From positions 765,114-829,113 of the forward strand of contig WMKK01000006.1 in NCBI GenBank assembly GCA_012295225.1: 64,000 nt of DNA. Reading direction: 5' to 3'. Source of the stretch: Ostreococcus mediterraneus. Taxonomy: Eukaryota > Chlorophyta > Mamiellophyceae > Mamiellales > Bathycoccaceae. This document shows positions 47,377 to 58,701 of the stretch, one piece after another (within the stretch, counting starts at the first letter, position 1; each line of letters begins with the position of its first letter). The notes under the pieces were generated by a model. The model was not told the DNA's origin, did no database searches, and saw nothing but the letters and a program-made list of their open reading frames with translations. The position numbers and the translations under genes are program-made.

Positions 47377-47467
47377 TTGTGATGATTGTCATGATGATGA
47401 ACGGCGCGTTACGACGACGCGTTACGACGAAACAATAATAAAATTGCTTTTAATGGGAAGTCTTTTA

Positions 47468-48109
47468 CTAATAAAGCAATCCAGCATGGCGCGCGATGTC
47501 TCGATACAGAACGCCGATGGCGACATAGTTTGGGAATGTCACAAACAAAAACACCGGCGTCTGTAAATTGGTGAACCATCCAAACCCGCGCGCGAACGAC
47601 CATGGATACAACCATCGAACGACGAGCCACGCGTACGCGACGCGCACGCCGTCTCGTCTTCCCGTCGCGAATACATGATAAAACAACGCCGGTAATAACG
47701 CCACGGATTGCTCGATAAAGTTTCCAACGCTTCGTTCCGCCGTCACGTACGCTGGCGTCTTCCGCGCGCCGTACTTGATGTCGAATAACGTCGGCGCGTC
47801 GGCGTCGCTCGCTCCCCGCCGCGCCTCTCTCAACGCCTCGAGCGCCACGCAACTCTGATTCCACAACAACGCATAGAACGTCAACGCATACGCGCACATG
47901 AACCCACCCAAGGCGTTCACCACCGCGTCGCCGTCGCCACCACCGTCATCACTCGCCCACAACAACCCGCGGCTGTTCGTCTCCCATATCACCACTCCGA
48001 ACGCGCACGCGTACACCCCCGCGATCGCGCCCCGCGTCGCGCGCGTAAACGCATAGAAAAACCACACCATCGACGTCGACGTCGTCCTCGTCCTCGTGCC
48101 AGTCGCCAT
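47468..48109 (-). CDS. MAPEG-like integral membrane protein
   Basis: 213 residues from ATG 48109 with about four hydrophobic segments. The conserved block YVTAERSVGNFIEQSVALLPALF and the R-rich turns (TRATRG, RWLYPWSF) resemble MAPEG-family proteins (membrane-associated proteins in eicosanoid and glutathione metabolism), which bind glutathione or phospholipid at the membrane. Similarity is moderate and a specific enzyme cannot be named. The frame remains open far upstream (to 49267) but only as antisense of Ku80. Confidence 0.55.
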   Translation of the reverse strand: MATGTRTRTTSTSMVWFFYAFTRATRGAIAGVYACAFGVVIWETNSRGLLWASDDGGGDGDAVVNALGGFMCAYALTFYALLWNQSCVALEALREARRGASDADAPTLFDIKYGARKTPAYVTAERSVGNFIEQSVALLPALFYHVFATGRRDGVRVAYAWLVVRWLYPWSFARGFGWFTNLQTPVFLFVTFPNYVAIGVLYRDIARHAGLLY

Positions 48110-48272
48110 CGTCGCAGTCCGTCGCACACTGACGACACACCGCACGCACACGGGTGCGTGACCGTTCAAACGCCCCAGGTTGTCCCGACGACCGACCGAC
48201 CGACCGACGGCAGTGCGCGACGCCCGCGGTGCGCCGCGCGCGTGAACGAACGCGCGTCGCCGAGTGGTGGAC

Positions 48273-48332
48273 ATGACGACGCGGGATGCGTGCGTGATGT
48301 TCGTCATCGATATCGGGGCGTGCGCGCGATGT

Positions 48333-48363
<31 letters not shown>

Positions 48364-50243
48364 AACACGATGACGACGATGGTATCAAAGGTGTTGGAGG
48401 ATTGGTTCGTGATGCGGTGCGCGCACACGTGATGCATCGGACGACGAGCGCGCGGGAGCACGCGATGGGGTTGGTGGTGTACGGCACGAGCGAGACGGAG
48501 AATGCGGTGGCGGAGGCGGCGCGGCGTGATGGTGGGGATGGGGATGAGTACGCGGGGATTTGCGCGCGAGGGAGGTGCGAGGCGCCAGACGCGTCGCGCG
48601 GGGAGGAGTATCGCGAGTGGATAGTACGCGCATCCCCGGCGCGTGATGGTGGTGGTGGTGATGACGATGGCAGTCGTGATGAGCGCGCTGGCACGTCGAA
48701 GGATACTACGTCGGGGTTGGCGCCGCCGGCGGACGCGGCGGAAGCCGTCGCGGTGGCGTGCGACGAGATGATTCGAAAGTATTCCCCCGATGGCGTCACC
48801 GCGGCGGTGAAGAAACGCTTGGCGAATGCGCGTAAAGATATTATTCTCATCACCGACGTTGCGGGCGCGCGAACGATACCGAGCGCGGATGATGACGCGT
48901 TCGTGTCGACGTTGCTCGAGGGCATGTCGGCGCAAAACATCCGACTGCGCGTCGGGATATTGGATGACGCCAACCACGCGGGCCTGGCGTTATTGCGCGA
49001 TATTACGCGGCGTTTAGCGGGCGAAGATGCGTCGAACGAAAGCGACGTCACGAGTGCGATGGATCTTCTACAGGAGTTGCAACTGAAGCGCGTGCGCTTA
49101 ACCGCCGGTTTTCGGGGGGTGCTCAGTTTTGGGCAATGGTGCGGCCTAAACGTGTGCATGTACAAATTAAACACCGAAGCGAAGCCTGTAAAGGCGAACA
49201 AGTACTCGGAAGAACTTGCGGACAGAGCGGATGAATCGCATAGGACTCTCGTTGATGTTGCGTACAAAAATGTGAATGATCTCGACGGCGAACTCGTCCC
49301 CGTCGAACGTCACGTGCGTGCGTTTCGATACGGCAAGCAACACATTCCCGTCGACGGTGAAACCGAGTCGAGGCTTTCGATGAAGTTTGACAAGGGTATT
49401 AAAGTCATTGGAAGCGTAGCGTTGGATGAAGTCCCGCTGTGGCTTAGTACGGGTGAACCCAGTGTGATGTGCGCGCAACCGAGTACGAAAACCACGGGTT
49501 TGAGTCAAGAACGCGTCGACGCCGACGCCAAGGCATTGAGCGCCATTGCGCGCGCGCTTGATGACGCTAAGCTCGCGCTGCTTGTACGAGGAGCATGGAC
49601 GGAGAACAGCTCAGTGGTACACATAGGAGCGCTCACGCCGCATTTAACGGATACGGGTGACTTTTTGTTGTACACGCCGCTTCCATTCAAGGAGGACTAC
49701 AACGAATACCAGCTCCCTCCAAAGCCAAAGGCGCAACGCGTGCCTCCATCGGATGCGCGCTTGGATGCCGCGCGGGACTTTGTCAACGCGTGCACCATCG
49801 ACGTCAACGGGAACCATGACCGATTGCCCTGGCAGTCTTTGAATCCAACCTTGCGTGATACCCGCGATTTGTGCGCCGCGCGAGCGATAAATGCGCCGGC
49901 GCCAAAGCGCAAAAGACTTGACTTTTCGATTGACGAGCGCGCGGCACTCGCGCTCGCGNCCACCTTCCAACTCGCGAGTAGTGAGCGCGGCGCTCACGCG
50001 GGTCCAGCGCCCTCGCGCCTCCGATTAGACGCCGCAGATGAAGTCACTGCAGAAGAAGTCGCCGCCGATGTCGCCGCAGAAGCCGCGGTCCCTGGCGAGC
50101 GTGCCTCGCCCGCGGATGAATCCGTATGGATCGAAGTCAAATGTGAACCCGAGTTGGAACTCGAACACGAACCTCAGCACGTCGTTCGCGAACGGTACCC
50201 GTCAAAACCCGTAGACTTAGACGTATTCGATGACATGGAATGA
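48273..50243 (+). CDS. XRCC5: Ku80 DNA end-binding subunit
   Basis: 656 residues from ATG 48273 (TTG/GTG codons precede it). The von Willebrand factor A N-terminus reads DACVMFVIDIGACARC, with LVVYGTSETENAVAE as in Ku80. The Ku core includes the FGQWCGLNVCMYKL region, FRYGKQHIPVDGETES and KVIGSVALDEVPLWLSTGEPS. The C-terminal part is acidic and not clearly DNA-PKcs-binding. Ku80 and Ku70 ring around broken DNA ends for non-homologous end joining and also bind telomeres. An N at 49959 is in codon NCC, residue 563. A poly-Thr run near residue 20 is coded by ACG repeats. Confidence 0.85.
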
Positions 50244-50315
50244 AACACGCGTCAGTTACTTGAGAATCGCCCCCCAACTCGCGCCACACTTCACACGGCG
50301 ACTCGGGACGAAAAC

Positions 50316-50954
50316 ATGACCACGCACGCGTCTGGGCTCGTACGAATCGCTCGACAAACATTCTCCACGTTCGCTGGTCACGGCGTCAAGGCGACGACGG
50401 TGCTGTGCGTGCGCAAGGATGGGCAAGTGGTGCTCATGGCGGACGGTCAGGTCACCATGGGGAGCGAAATAGTCAAACCGAACGTGAAGAAAGTGCGCGT
50501 GATCCAACCCGGGGTCATCGGTGGGTTTGCGGGCGCCACCGCTGATGCGTTTACGTTGTTTGAGCGATTGGAGAACAAATTGGAGGAGCACCCAGGGCAG
50601 CTCATGCGCGCTGCGGTTGAGCTCGCAAAGGCGTGGCGGACGGATAAGTTTTTACGCAAGCTCGAAGCTACGATGATTGTTGCCGATAAAGATTCAGCGT
50701 TTCAAATCACGGGAAGCGGCGACGTGCTCGAGCCACACGATGGCGTGATAGGCATTGGAAGCGGCGGTTCCTACGCGCTCGCCGCGGCCCGAGCGTTGGT
50801 TGACGTGCCCGGTATGACAGCGTACGACGTTGCGAAGAAGGCGATGACGATCGCCGCGGACACATGCGTGTACACAAATCATAATTTCACGTACCAAATC
50901 ATTAACAGCGACGGTACGGCAAATGCGAGCGATGTAGAGGCGGCGAAGCCGTAA
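50316..50954 (+). CDS. HSLV: HslV, ATP-dependent proteasome-like peptidase, organellar
   Basis: 212 residues. A 26-residue Ser/Arg/Thr-rich presequence precedes the N-terminal nucleophile threonine (Thr27, sequence [19 protein letters not shown]). The rest matches Hsl[54 protein letters not shown]. HslV hexamers pair with the HslU unfoldase to form a bacterial-type proteasome. In eukaryotes HslV is known in some protists' mitochondria; here the presequence points to mitochondrion or plastid. No HslU in the window. It starts 72 bases after Ku80. Confidence 0.93.
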   Translation: MTTHASGLVRIARQTFSTFAGHGVKATTVLCVRKDGQVVLMADGQVTMGSEIVKPNVKKVRVIQPGVIGGFAGATADAFTLFERLENKLEEHPGQLMRAAVELAKAWRTDKFLRKLEATMIVADKDSAFQITGSGDVLEPHDGVIGIGSGGSYALAAARALVDVPGMTAYDVAKKAMTIAADTCVYTNHNFTYQIINSDGTANASDVEAAKP

Positions 50955-51045
50955 ATTTCGCTAGGGCGCAGAGCGACATATGCGAAGCGTGTGTAAGGCA
51001 AAGCGTGTGTAATTTTATACAGTATTCCGTTCGTTGCTGCTGGCA

Positions 51046-52335
51046 TTAAATAAAGTAATCACTCATGTAAGAAGTTTGATCCATCGATAACGACGGTTGC
51101 GTTTCGCTAGGCGAGCGTGAAATCACTTTAGCTGGAATTCCGACGGCGGTGCACGCCTCTCCGATTTCCTCAAGAACAACCGAACCCGCGCCAATTTTTG
51201 AGTTCTTGCCCACCTTTATGTTTCCTAAAATCGTCACACCGGCACCGATGACTACACCATCGCCTATTTTCGGATGTCGATCACCCTTTGACGTACCGGT
51301 GCCTCCGAGCGTGACGCCGTGGAGAATGGATACGTTTTCTCCAACGACGGCTGTTTCACCAATGACGACTCCCGTGGCGTGATCCATCATCATGCCTTGT
51401 CCAAGCACCGCACCGGGGTGAATATCTACATGAAAAACTTCGGAAATTCTATTCTGCAGCAAAAAAGCGAGCGGCTTGCGGTCATCCAACCATAGCGAGT
51501 GCGCGACGCGTTGCGCTTGAATCGCTTGGAATCCTTTGAAGAACAAAACAATGGCAAGATAGCGATCACACGCGGGATCGCGCTCAAACACCGCTTGCAT
51601 GTCTGCTAACATCATGCGCGTCAGGTGTTTATGCTTTCGATATTGCGCCGAAAACAACTCCAGCAACTGGCTATCGAGTAACACAGTGGATGCGAGCTTA
51701 TTCGCCAAGACAAACGCCAACACGTCTTCAACTTTCTTGTGCGCCAAAATCGTCGAGTACAAGTACGACGCCAACGCCGGCTCGCGTTCTAAATCCGCCT
51801 TTGCCTCCTCGCGCAGTTTGTCCCAAATACCAGAACCGAGTGGACAGGTTTCACCCATGGTGGCGATTTGTTTAGACGCATTCGCAGTCGCCGCCCCTTC
51901 GCTCGCCCGCGCCGCGCCAGCCTCCGCCATTGCCGACCCCACCCGACCATCAACCGCGCCACTAGATCGCGTCGGTAGTTCCGGCGCCGAGCCGGCCCAT
52001 TTCGCGGCAACCACGCGCTCGCGCTTCGCCGCCGCTTCCGCGCCAGCCGCCGCGGTCCCGACCCCGTCGTCCCCCGCCGCCGCCGCCGTCGCCGCGCCCA
52101 CCCGCGCGCACCCGCCGCCGCGCATCCATCCATGGCGCGCCCTATTCGCACCCATCGTCACCCCCTTCGCGCCAAACGTCCCCCGACGCGTGTTTGTACT
52201 GCGCACGCACCACGCACGCGGCACCGGCGCCATCGTCGTCGTCACGCATCCACCGCACGCCTGCGTCGTCGTCGTCGCTCGCGCCTCGCTCGCCGCGGGT
52301 CTCCACGCCGCACCCGTCATCATCATCGGCGTCAT
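51046..52335 (-). CDS. Serine acetyltransferase (SAT/CysE), organellar
   Basis: 429 residues. A long Ala/Arg/Thr-rich transit peptide (to about 130) precedes the SAT N-terminal helical domain (ILAHKKVEDVLAFVLANKL) and the left-handed parallel beta-helix with DIHPGAVLGQGMMMDHATGVVIGETAVVG, the catalytic His/Asp region. The C-terminus ends YMSDYFI; the last Ile is the residue plants and bacteria use to dock into O-acetylserine sulfhydrylase in the cysteine synthase complex. SAT makes O-acetylserine, the first step of cysteine synthesis. Long low-complexity N-terminus; exact start uncertain. Confidence 0.9.
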   Translation of the reverse strand: MTPMMMTGAAWRPAASEARATTTTQACGGCVTTTMAPVPRAWCVRSTNTRRGTFGAKGVTMGANRARHGWMRGGGCARVGAATAAAAGDDGVGTAAAGAEAAAKRERVVAAKWAGSAPELPTRSSGAVDGRVGSAMAEAGAARASEGAATANASKQIATMGETCPLGSGIWDKLREEAKADLEREPALASYLYSTILAHKKVEDVLAFVLANKLASTVLLDSQLLELFSAQYRKHKHLTRMMLADMQAVFERDPACDRYLAIVLFFKGFQAIQAQRVAHSLWLDDRKPLAFLLQNRISEVFHVDIHPGAVLGQGMMMDHATGVVIGETAVVGENVSILHGVTLGGTGTSKGDRHPKIGDGVVIGAGVTILGNIKVGKNSKIGAGSVVLEEIGEACTAVGIPAKVISRSPSETQPSLSMDQTSYMSDYFI

Positions 52336-52525
52336 CTATCGTCGATCCGTCCGTCGGTCGTCACCTCGCGTCGTCCCGTCGCGTAATGCCCACGCGTGTG
52401 GGTCATCGATGGTGTTTTGAGCTTTGGTTTCGTCGACGAATCGCCGATGGATGGATGGATGGATTGTCGACAGCGCGCGACGCGACGAGTATTGGTTAAT
52501 CACGACGACGACGACGACGAGACAG

Positions 52526-53197
52526 ATGCGTATGCATGCGACGACTGTGATGGCGGACGCCGTGCCGCGCGCGACGCGCACGCGAGGTCGACGCACCGCC
52601 CCATTCGCATCGTGGGCTTGGTCAACCGCTCCGTCAAGTCGTCGTCCTCGGTGTGGTGTCGACACCAGGCGTTGCGAAGACCGTCGTCCATCGCGACGAT
52701 CGTCCGTGGTGGTGCGGGCGTCACGCACGCCTAAACAAGGTCAGCGCGTGTCGTTGCATTACACCATGACGTTGTCGGACGGCACGGTGGTGGATGACAC
52801 GCGCAACGCCAATCGAGGCGCGGTGACGGTGACGCACGGGGATGGCGCGTTGTTCCCGAAGATTGCGAGCGCGCTGGGGGAGATGACGAAAGGGGATCAA
52901 CGCGTGGTGGAACTCACGCCGAGTGAAGCGTTTGGTGAGCACGACGAGAGTAAGATTTCGCGGTTTCCGTTAAAGCCCGAAGAGGCGGCGGAGATGGCCA
53001 AACAAGTGCAACCAGGACAGTTGGTGCAACTGCCCCAAGGCCAAGCCGCGATGTGTTTGGCGATGGATAACGAGAGCGTGACGCTGGATATGAATCATCC
53101 ACTCGCGGGTCAAACGTTGACGTTTGCGTTGGAACTGTTAGATATCACCGACGGCATTACGATTTTTGGTACGCCGATGGTGGCGTTGAAGTTGTAA
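52526..53197 (+). CDS. SlyD-like FKBP peptidyl-prolyl isomerase, plastid-targeted
   Basis: 223 residues from ATG 52526. An Arg/Ser-rich transit peptide ends SVVVRAS. The FKBP domain starts KQGQRVSLHYTMTLSDGTVVDDT and has an IF (insert-in-flap) segment, FPLKPEEAAEMAKQVQPGQ, as in bacterial SlyD, then NHPLAGQTLTFALELLDI. SlyD-type proteins are isomerases and chaperones with metal-binding tails; the His-rich tail of bacterial SlyD is missing here. ATG 52550 is an alternative start. Confidence 0.85.
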   Translation: MRMHATTVMADAVPRATRTRGRRTAPFASWAWSTAPSSRRPRCGVDTRRCEDRRPSRRSSVVVRASRTPKQGQRVSLHYTMTLSDGTVVDDTRNANRGAVTVTHGDGALFPKIASALGEMTKGDQRVVELTPSEAFGEHDESKISRFPLKPEEAAEMAKQVQPGQLVQLPQGQAAMCLAMDNESVTLDMNHPLAGQTLTFALELLDITDGITIFGTPMVALKL

Positions 53198-53489
53198 AGC
53201 GTCGCCGCGACGCGCTTTTTTGTCTCAAAGAAACCTTCTCGACGCGTCGAGTTTGCACCAACAGAAACATCGCATTTCGCATCGACGACGCGCGCTTATT
53301 ATCATGTATCATGCATCATGCGTTTAATACCCATCCGCTACTTTACGTTAGGTTTCGCGTGGGACGAAATTATTCACGCGCTCTTCCAATTGATGATGTC
53401 ACTTGGTGTCAAACACGAAAAAAGTAATCGCCGCCCCGCGACGGGTGCTCGCGTCGTCATTCACCGCCGACGCACGACGCACGACGACG

Positions 53490-54815
53490 ATGGTGACGAT
53501 GACGACGACGACGGCGACGATGTCGGGTGCGGGATACGCGTCATCGCGCGCCAGGCGCACGCGCACGCGACGGCACGCACGCGCGCACGCGTCGTCGACA
53601 GTCAACGACCGCGGTGATGGTGATGCTAATTTAAGCGTCACACCGGCGACTGAGACTTTGACTGTGGATGATTTGCGTCGACAACCGCGCGCGGTGGTGG
53701 GGGATATCAGCGCACAAAACGCCAAAGCGCCGCGCGCGGTGGTGCGACGGACGGCGGTGATTGGTGTCGACGCAGCGCCACCCGCGGCGTTGACGAGGCG
53801 GGACATTGATTACGGCGGGCGATTGGGCGCGGCGGTTGCGGGACTCGGTTTGGCGTACGCTGGATTAAAGGCGAAGCAAATTTTAGACACACCATCGCGG
53901 ACGTATATCCCTGGTGAAAACACAGTCGGTGCAGAGTACGACGCGTGGACGGAGGAGGAGATTTTAGAGTACTACTGGGGTGAGCACATTCATCTGGGCT
54001 ATTACTCGGATGCGGATTTAGCCAAGGGCGCGGGCACATTGCTTGGCCATAAAGTTAAGGATTTCATCGAAGCCAAGGAGGATTTCGTGGATGAAATGTA
54101 CAAGTGGAGTGGCGTTGAGGCGAACAACGGCGGGGCAAAGCCAATGACCATTTTAGACGTCGGTTGCGGCATCGGCGGGGCGACTCGGCGGTTGGCGTCC
54201 AAGTGCGTCGGCGGCGACTCTCTCGTGACGGGCATTACGTTGTCGCAAAAGCAAGCCGATCGCGCCACCGCGCTCGCTAAAGCCCAAGGCATACCGAACG
54301 CAGAGTTTAAAGTCATGGACGCGCTCAATATGACGTTTCCAGACAACTCTTTCGACATGGTCTGGGCGTGCGAAAGCGGCGAGCACATGCCAGACAAGAA
54401 AAAGTACGTCGAAGAAATGGTGCGAGTGTTAAAACCTGGTGGCACGCTCGTGATTGCCACGTGGTGTCAACGCCATGCGCCTCCAGAGTTGACCGCTGAG
54501 GAGAAGGGTAAGCTGCAATTTTTGTACGATGAGTGGGCGCATCCATATTTCATTTCCATCAAAGACTACTGCGCTCTCGCCGAAGGCACTGGCGCGATGA
54601 CTGAGATTGACATGGATGATTGGACTAAACAAACAATCGTGAGCTGGAGGCACTCGATTTGGGCTGGCGTGTATGATCCGTTACCAGTGTTCACTCGCCC
54701 AAAAATCTATTACAAAACTTTGCGCGACATCATCTGCTTGGAGCGCATGCAGCGCGCGTTTGCCGTCGGTTTGATGCAATACGGCATGATCAAGGGTGTA
54801 AAAAAGGCAGAATAG
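53490..54815 (+). CDS. Tocopherol-methyltransferase-like SAM methyltransferase, plastid
   Basis: 441 residues from ATG 53490. A transit peptide is followed by an extended hydrophobic-linker region and a class I methyltransferase domain: EEEILEYYWGEHIHLGYY, motif I ILDVGCGIGGATRRLA, GITLSQKQADRATALA, and FDMVWACESGEHMPDKKK with the conserved ACESGEHMPD box. This is the gamma-tocopherol methyltransferase (VTE4) family pattern. A related MPBQ/sterol-type methyltransferase cannot be excluded. In VTE4 the enzyme makes alpha-tocopherol in the plastid envelope. Upstream TTG-initiated codons were not used. Confidence 0.75.
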   Translation: MVTMTTTTATMSGAGYASSRARRTRTRRHARAHASSTVNDRGDGDANLSVTPATETLTVDDLRRQPRAVVGDISAQNAKAPRAVVRRTAVIGVDAAPPAALTRRDIDYGGRLGAAVAGLGLAYAGLKAKQILDTPSRTYIPGENTVGAEYDAWTEEEILEYYWGEHIHLGYYSDADLAKGAGTLLGHKVKDFIEAKEDFVDEMYKWSGVEANNGGAKPMTILDVGCGIGGATRRLASKCVGGDSLVTGITLSQKQADRATALAKAQGIPNAEFKVMDALNMTFPDNSFDMVWACESGEHMPDKKKYVEEMVRVLKPGGTLVIATWCQRHAPPELTAEEKGKLQFLYDEWAHPYFISIKDYCALAEGTGAMTEIDMDDWTKQTIVSWRHSIWAGVYDPLPVFTRPKIYYKTLRDIICLERMQRAFAVGLMQYGMIKGVKKAE

Positions 54816-54886
54816 TGGCGCGTTGTGGAGTGTTTATGCTGCTTTCAATGAATATCAAATATCTTAACATTTACATGGAGCTAGAA

Positions 54887-56485
<1,599 letters not shown>

Positions 56486-57808
56486 CTATCGAAAACTTGT
56501 TGACCAGAAATCTGAGGATCCGTCGCGGGCGTTCATGAGCGTCGCGGCGTTTGGATCATCTAGGAACGAAGGGCCTTTAATTTTCGGCAGCACACGTTCG
56601 CCATCATCGTCATACTGGACTTCATCGTCTTCTCCAGCGTCTGAGAGCTCTTCGATCCATACTTTAGGGTCGGCTTTCATCGCCGCTCGTTTCGCAGCCT
56701 TGGACGACTTTGTCTGCGTCGTCGCGTGCGCCGCTGCATTGGACCAAGGTCGCGACTTTCGCTTAGCTTCGGCTCTGGCGCGTCGTTTTTCTTCGAATTT
56801 TGCGCGACGAGCGTCAGCACGACGTCTTTTCGCCATATCCTCGTCCTCCTCCGCGGGCTGTTCGTTGGTTTGATTCGCCGTAGTCGCCGCTTTGTATTCA
56901 GCGAGCACCTTCTCCTTGGCTTCGCGCTTACGTCGCTTGGCGGCGACGCGTTTCGCTTCCTCGTCGTCATCCAACGCATCTTTATCATCTTCATCATCCA
57001 GCCGCGAATCTTTCAAAACATCAAGCCTCTTGTCGTCATCGTCCTCGTCGTCCTCGTCGTCTGACGAAGACGAAGACGAGGATGAAGATGAAGACGAAGC
57101 CTGACGCGCTTTGCGCGCGTCTTCACCCTGGTCATTCACGAACATTTCATGCGATCGTAACTGCTGTACACGCGCATCATCACCCATAAGTTCCGCAGCT
57201 GCTATTGCGGTATTTACACTCACCGCATCAGCGTTCAAATCGTTCCTCGCGCTCAATTCTTCAAACAGCTTGAGCGCACGCGCTCCGTCCCCTAACCGCG
57301 CGCACGCGCCCATGGCTACGTTATACGATATCACACTGAGTTCATGCCCTATTTTCCGCATCTCGTCGAATAAATTTAACGCACCCTCGGGCGTTCCTCG
57401 CTTCACGTGCGCCATCATCGCCGCATTATACGTCACCGTCGTGCGTTCAACTCCACACGCCTTTTGCGCGTCAAACACCTCCAATGCGCGCGTGTACTGC
57501 TTGGCCCGACACAACCGCGATATAAACGTCGTAAACGCTCTAGGATCCGCACGCAAAGGTCGCACGTCATCACTCAGCGCTTGCGTGATGATCGTCATCA
57601 CGTCAACCACCGGTTTCGTCGATGTCGTCGTCGTCCCATCGTCCTCATCCTCCTCACCACACAGCCGCCTCGTCACGTCGTACACGATGCTTCCGTGGCC
57701 TTGACCACCACGACCAGCGCGTTGTGCCGCACCGCGTCGAGCGCTTCCTCGTCCACCACGCCCGCGTCCGCGTCCGGGTGCGCGCTGTTGACGTTGTGCG
57801 CCACCCAT
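56486..57808 (-). CDS. Pentatricopeptide-repeat protein with acidic, basic-rich tail
   Basis: 440 residues from ATG 57808. A Gly/Arg-rich N-terminus (GRGRGRGGRGSARRGAAQRAG) precedes three to four PPR motifs, for example TYNAAMMAHVKRGTPEGALNLFDEM and SYNVAMGACARLGDGARALKLFEEL. After about residue 240 the protein becomes disordered: a Ser/Asp run, then Lys/Arg/Ala-rich helical charge, ending DFWSTSFR. The C-terminal half looks like a nuclear or nucleolar ribosome-biogenesis tail rather than an organelle protein. PPR proteins bind single-stranded RNA. The tail is unusual for a PPR gene. Confidence 0.75.
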   Translation of the reverse strand: MGGAQRQQRAPGRGRGRGGRGSARRGAAQRAGRGGQGHGSIVYDVTRRLCGEEDEDDGTTTTSTKPVVDVMTIITQALSDDVRPLRADPRAFTTFISRLCRAKQYTRALEVFDAQKACGVERTTVTYNAAMMAHVKRGTPEGALNLFDEMRKIGHELSVISYNVAMGACARLGDGARALKLFEELSARNDLNADAVSVNTAIAAAELMGDDARVQQLRSHEMFVNDQGEDARKARQASSSSSSSSSSSSDDEDDEDDDDKRLDVLKDSRLDDEDDKDALDDDEEAKRVAAKRRKREAKEKVLAEYKAATTANQTNEQPAEEDEDMAKRRRADARRAKFEEKRRARAEAKRKSRPWSNAAAHATTQTKSSKAAKRAAMKADPKVWIEELSDAGEDDEVQYDDDGERVLPKIKGPSFLDDPNAATLMNARDGSSDFWSTSFR

Positions 57809-57936
57809 CGTCGTTCGCGCAGGTGGTTGTGTCGTCGTCACGCCCTCGCGCTCGAGCGTCGTTGCTTTTTCATCCTTCAACTGACTTCCATCGACGACGC
57901 CGGGGCGCCACACAGCGCGTCGCGGTGGCGGTGGCG

Positions 57937-58572
57937 ATGGCTACACCCAGCGCGACGGGGCCTCCATTCTTGGCGCTGTTTAAAGATAACCTCCGTCGCG
58001 ATCCGTATTCGGCGTACATCACGCTCGCCACGGTGGAGCACCATCGCGGCGCCGTGGTGCCGCGCGCGAGGACGGTGGTGTTTGAAGGCTTCGTGAACAC
58101 CGACGACGGCGATGTTGGGATCGCCATCAAGTGCTCGAGCGAGAGTAACAAGTGTAAATGTCGCGCGAGCGACCAGGTGGAAATCGTGCATTGGTTTGAG
58201 CGCACGCGCACGCAGTTTCGCTTTCGTGGGGCGTTAAAATTCGATGTAGATGAGACGTCGGCGACGCGCTTGAAGATTTGGCGCGAATTATCCATGGGCG
58301 ATCGTGCGCAGTTTTACTATCCGAGCGACATGCTTGCAACGTCGACGCGCGATGAGGCTTTCGTACGACAGGGCGTCGCTTTGGAAGCGTCGCAAGGCGG
58401 CGTGGCGACAAGCTTTTGCGTCGGGTCGTTGACGCCGACAGAGGTGGACGTGCTCGACTTGAACACGTGCGAACGAACGCTTTGGAGCAGGGAGTCGCTG
58501 GACGATACGTGGACGGAAGTCAGGGGTTTCGCCCCTCCCGTGGTTAGTATCGACGCTATTCACCGGGCGTAA
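57937..58572 (+). CDS. FMN-binding split-barrel (pyridoxamine-phosphate-oxidase-like) protein
   Basis: 211 residues from ATG 57937. The start reads FLALFKDNLRRDPYSAYITLATVEHHRGAVVPRARTVVFEGF, the Pyridox_oxase_2 (Alr4036-type) pattern, then TRTQFRFRGALKFDVDE. This family, widespread in cyanobacteria and plants, binds FMN; the enzyme activity is not established and it is not the plant PPOX of pyridoxal synthesis. A long upstream open frame is low complexity and antisense to PPR, so the ATG is used. Confidence 0.75.
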   Translation: MATPSATGPPFLALFKDNLRRDPYSAYITLATVEHHRGAVVPRARTVVFEGFVNTDDGDVGIAIKCSSESNKCKCRASDQVEIVHWFERTRTQFRFRGALKFDVDETSATRLKIWRELSMGDRAQFYYPSDMLATSTRDEAFVRQGVALEASQGGVATSFCVGSLTPTEVDVLDLNTCERTLWSRESLDDTWTEVRGFAPPVVSIDAIHRA

Positions 58573-58701
58573 AGAAAACGTGAAATAGATGTTGCGTGCT
58601 ATAGAATGTAAACGTAGAACTAATAACGATAACGATATCGAAGCCATTGTTCTCGTTGGCCGAGCATAGGCGCTCACGACGTCGCTGTTGAGCGACCTGG
58701 G

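Noticed and set aside
49959-49959. Undetermined base in the Ku80 gene as a possible break
   Set aside because: It changes only one residue (first base of NCC) and the frame is intact.
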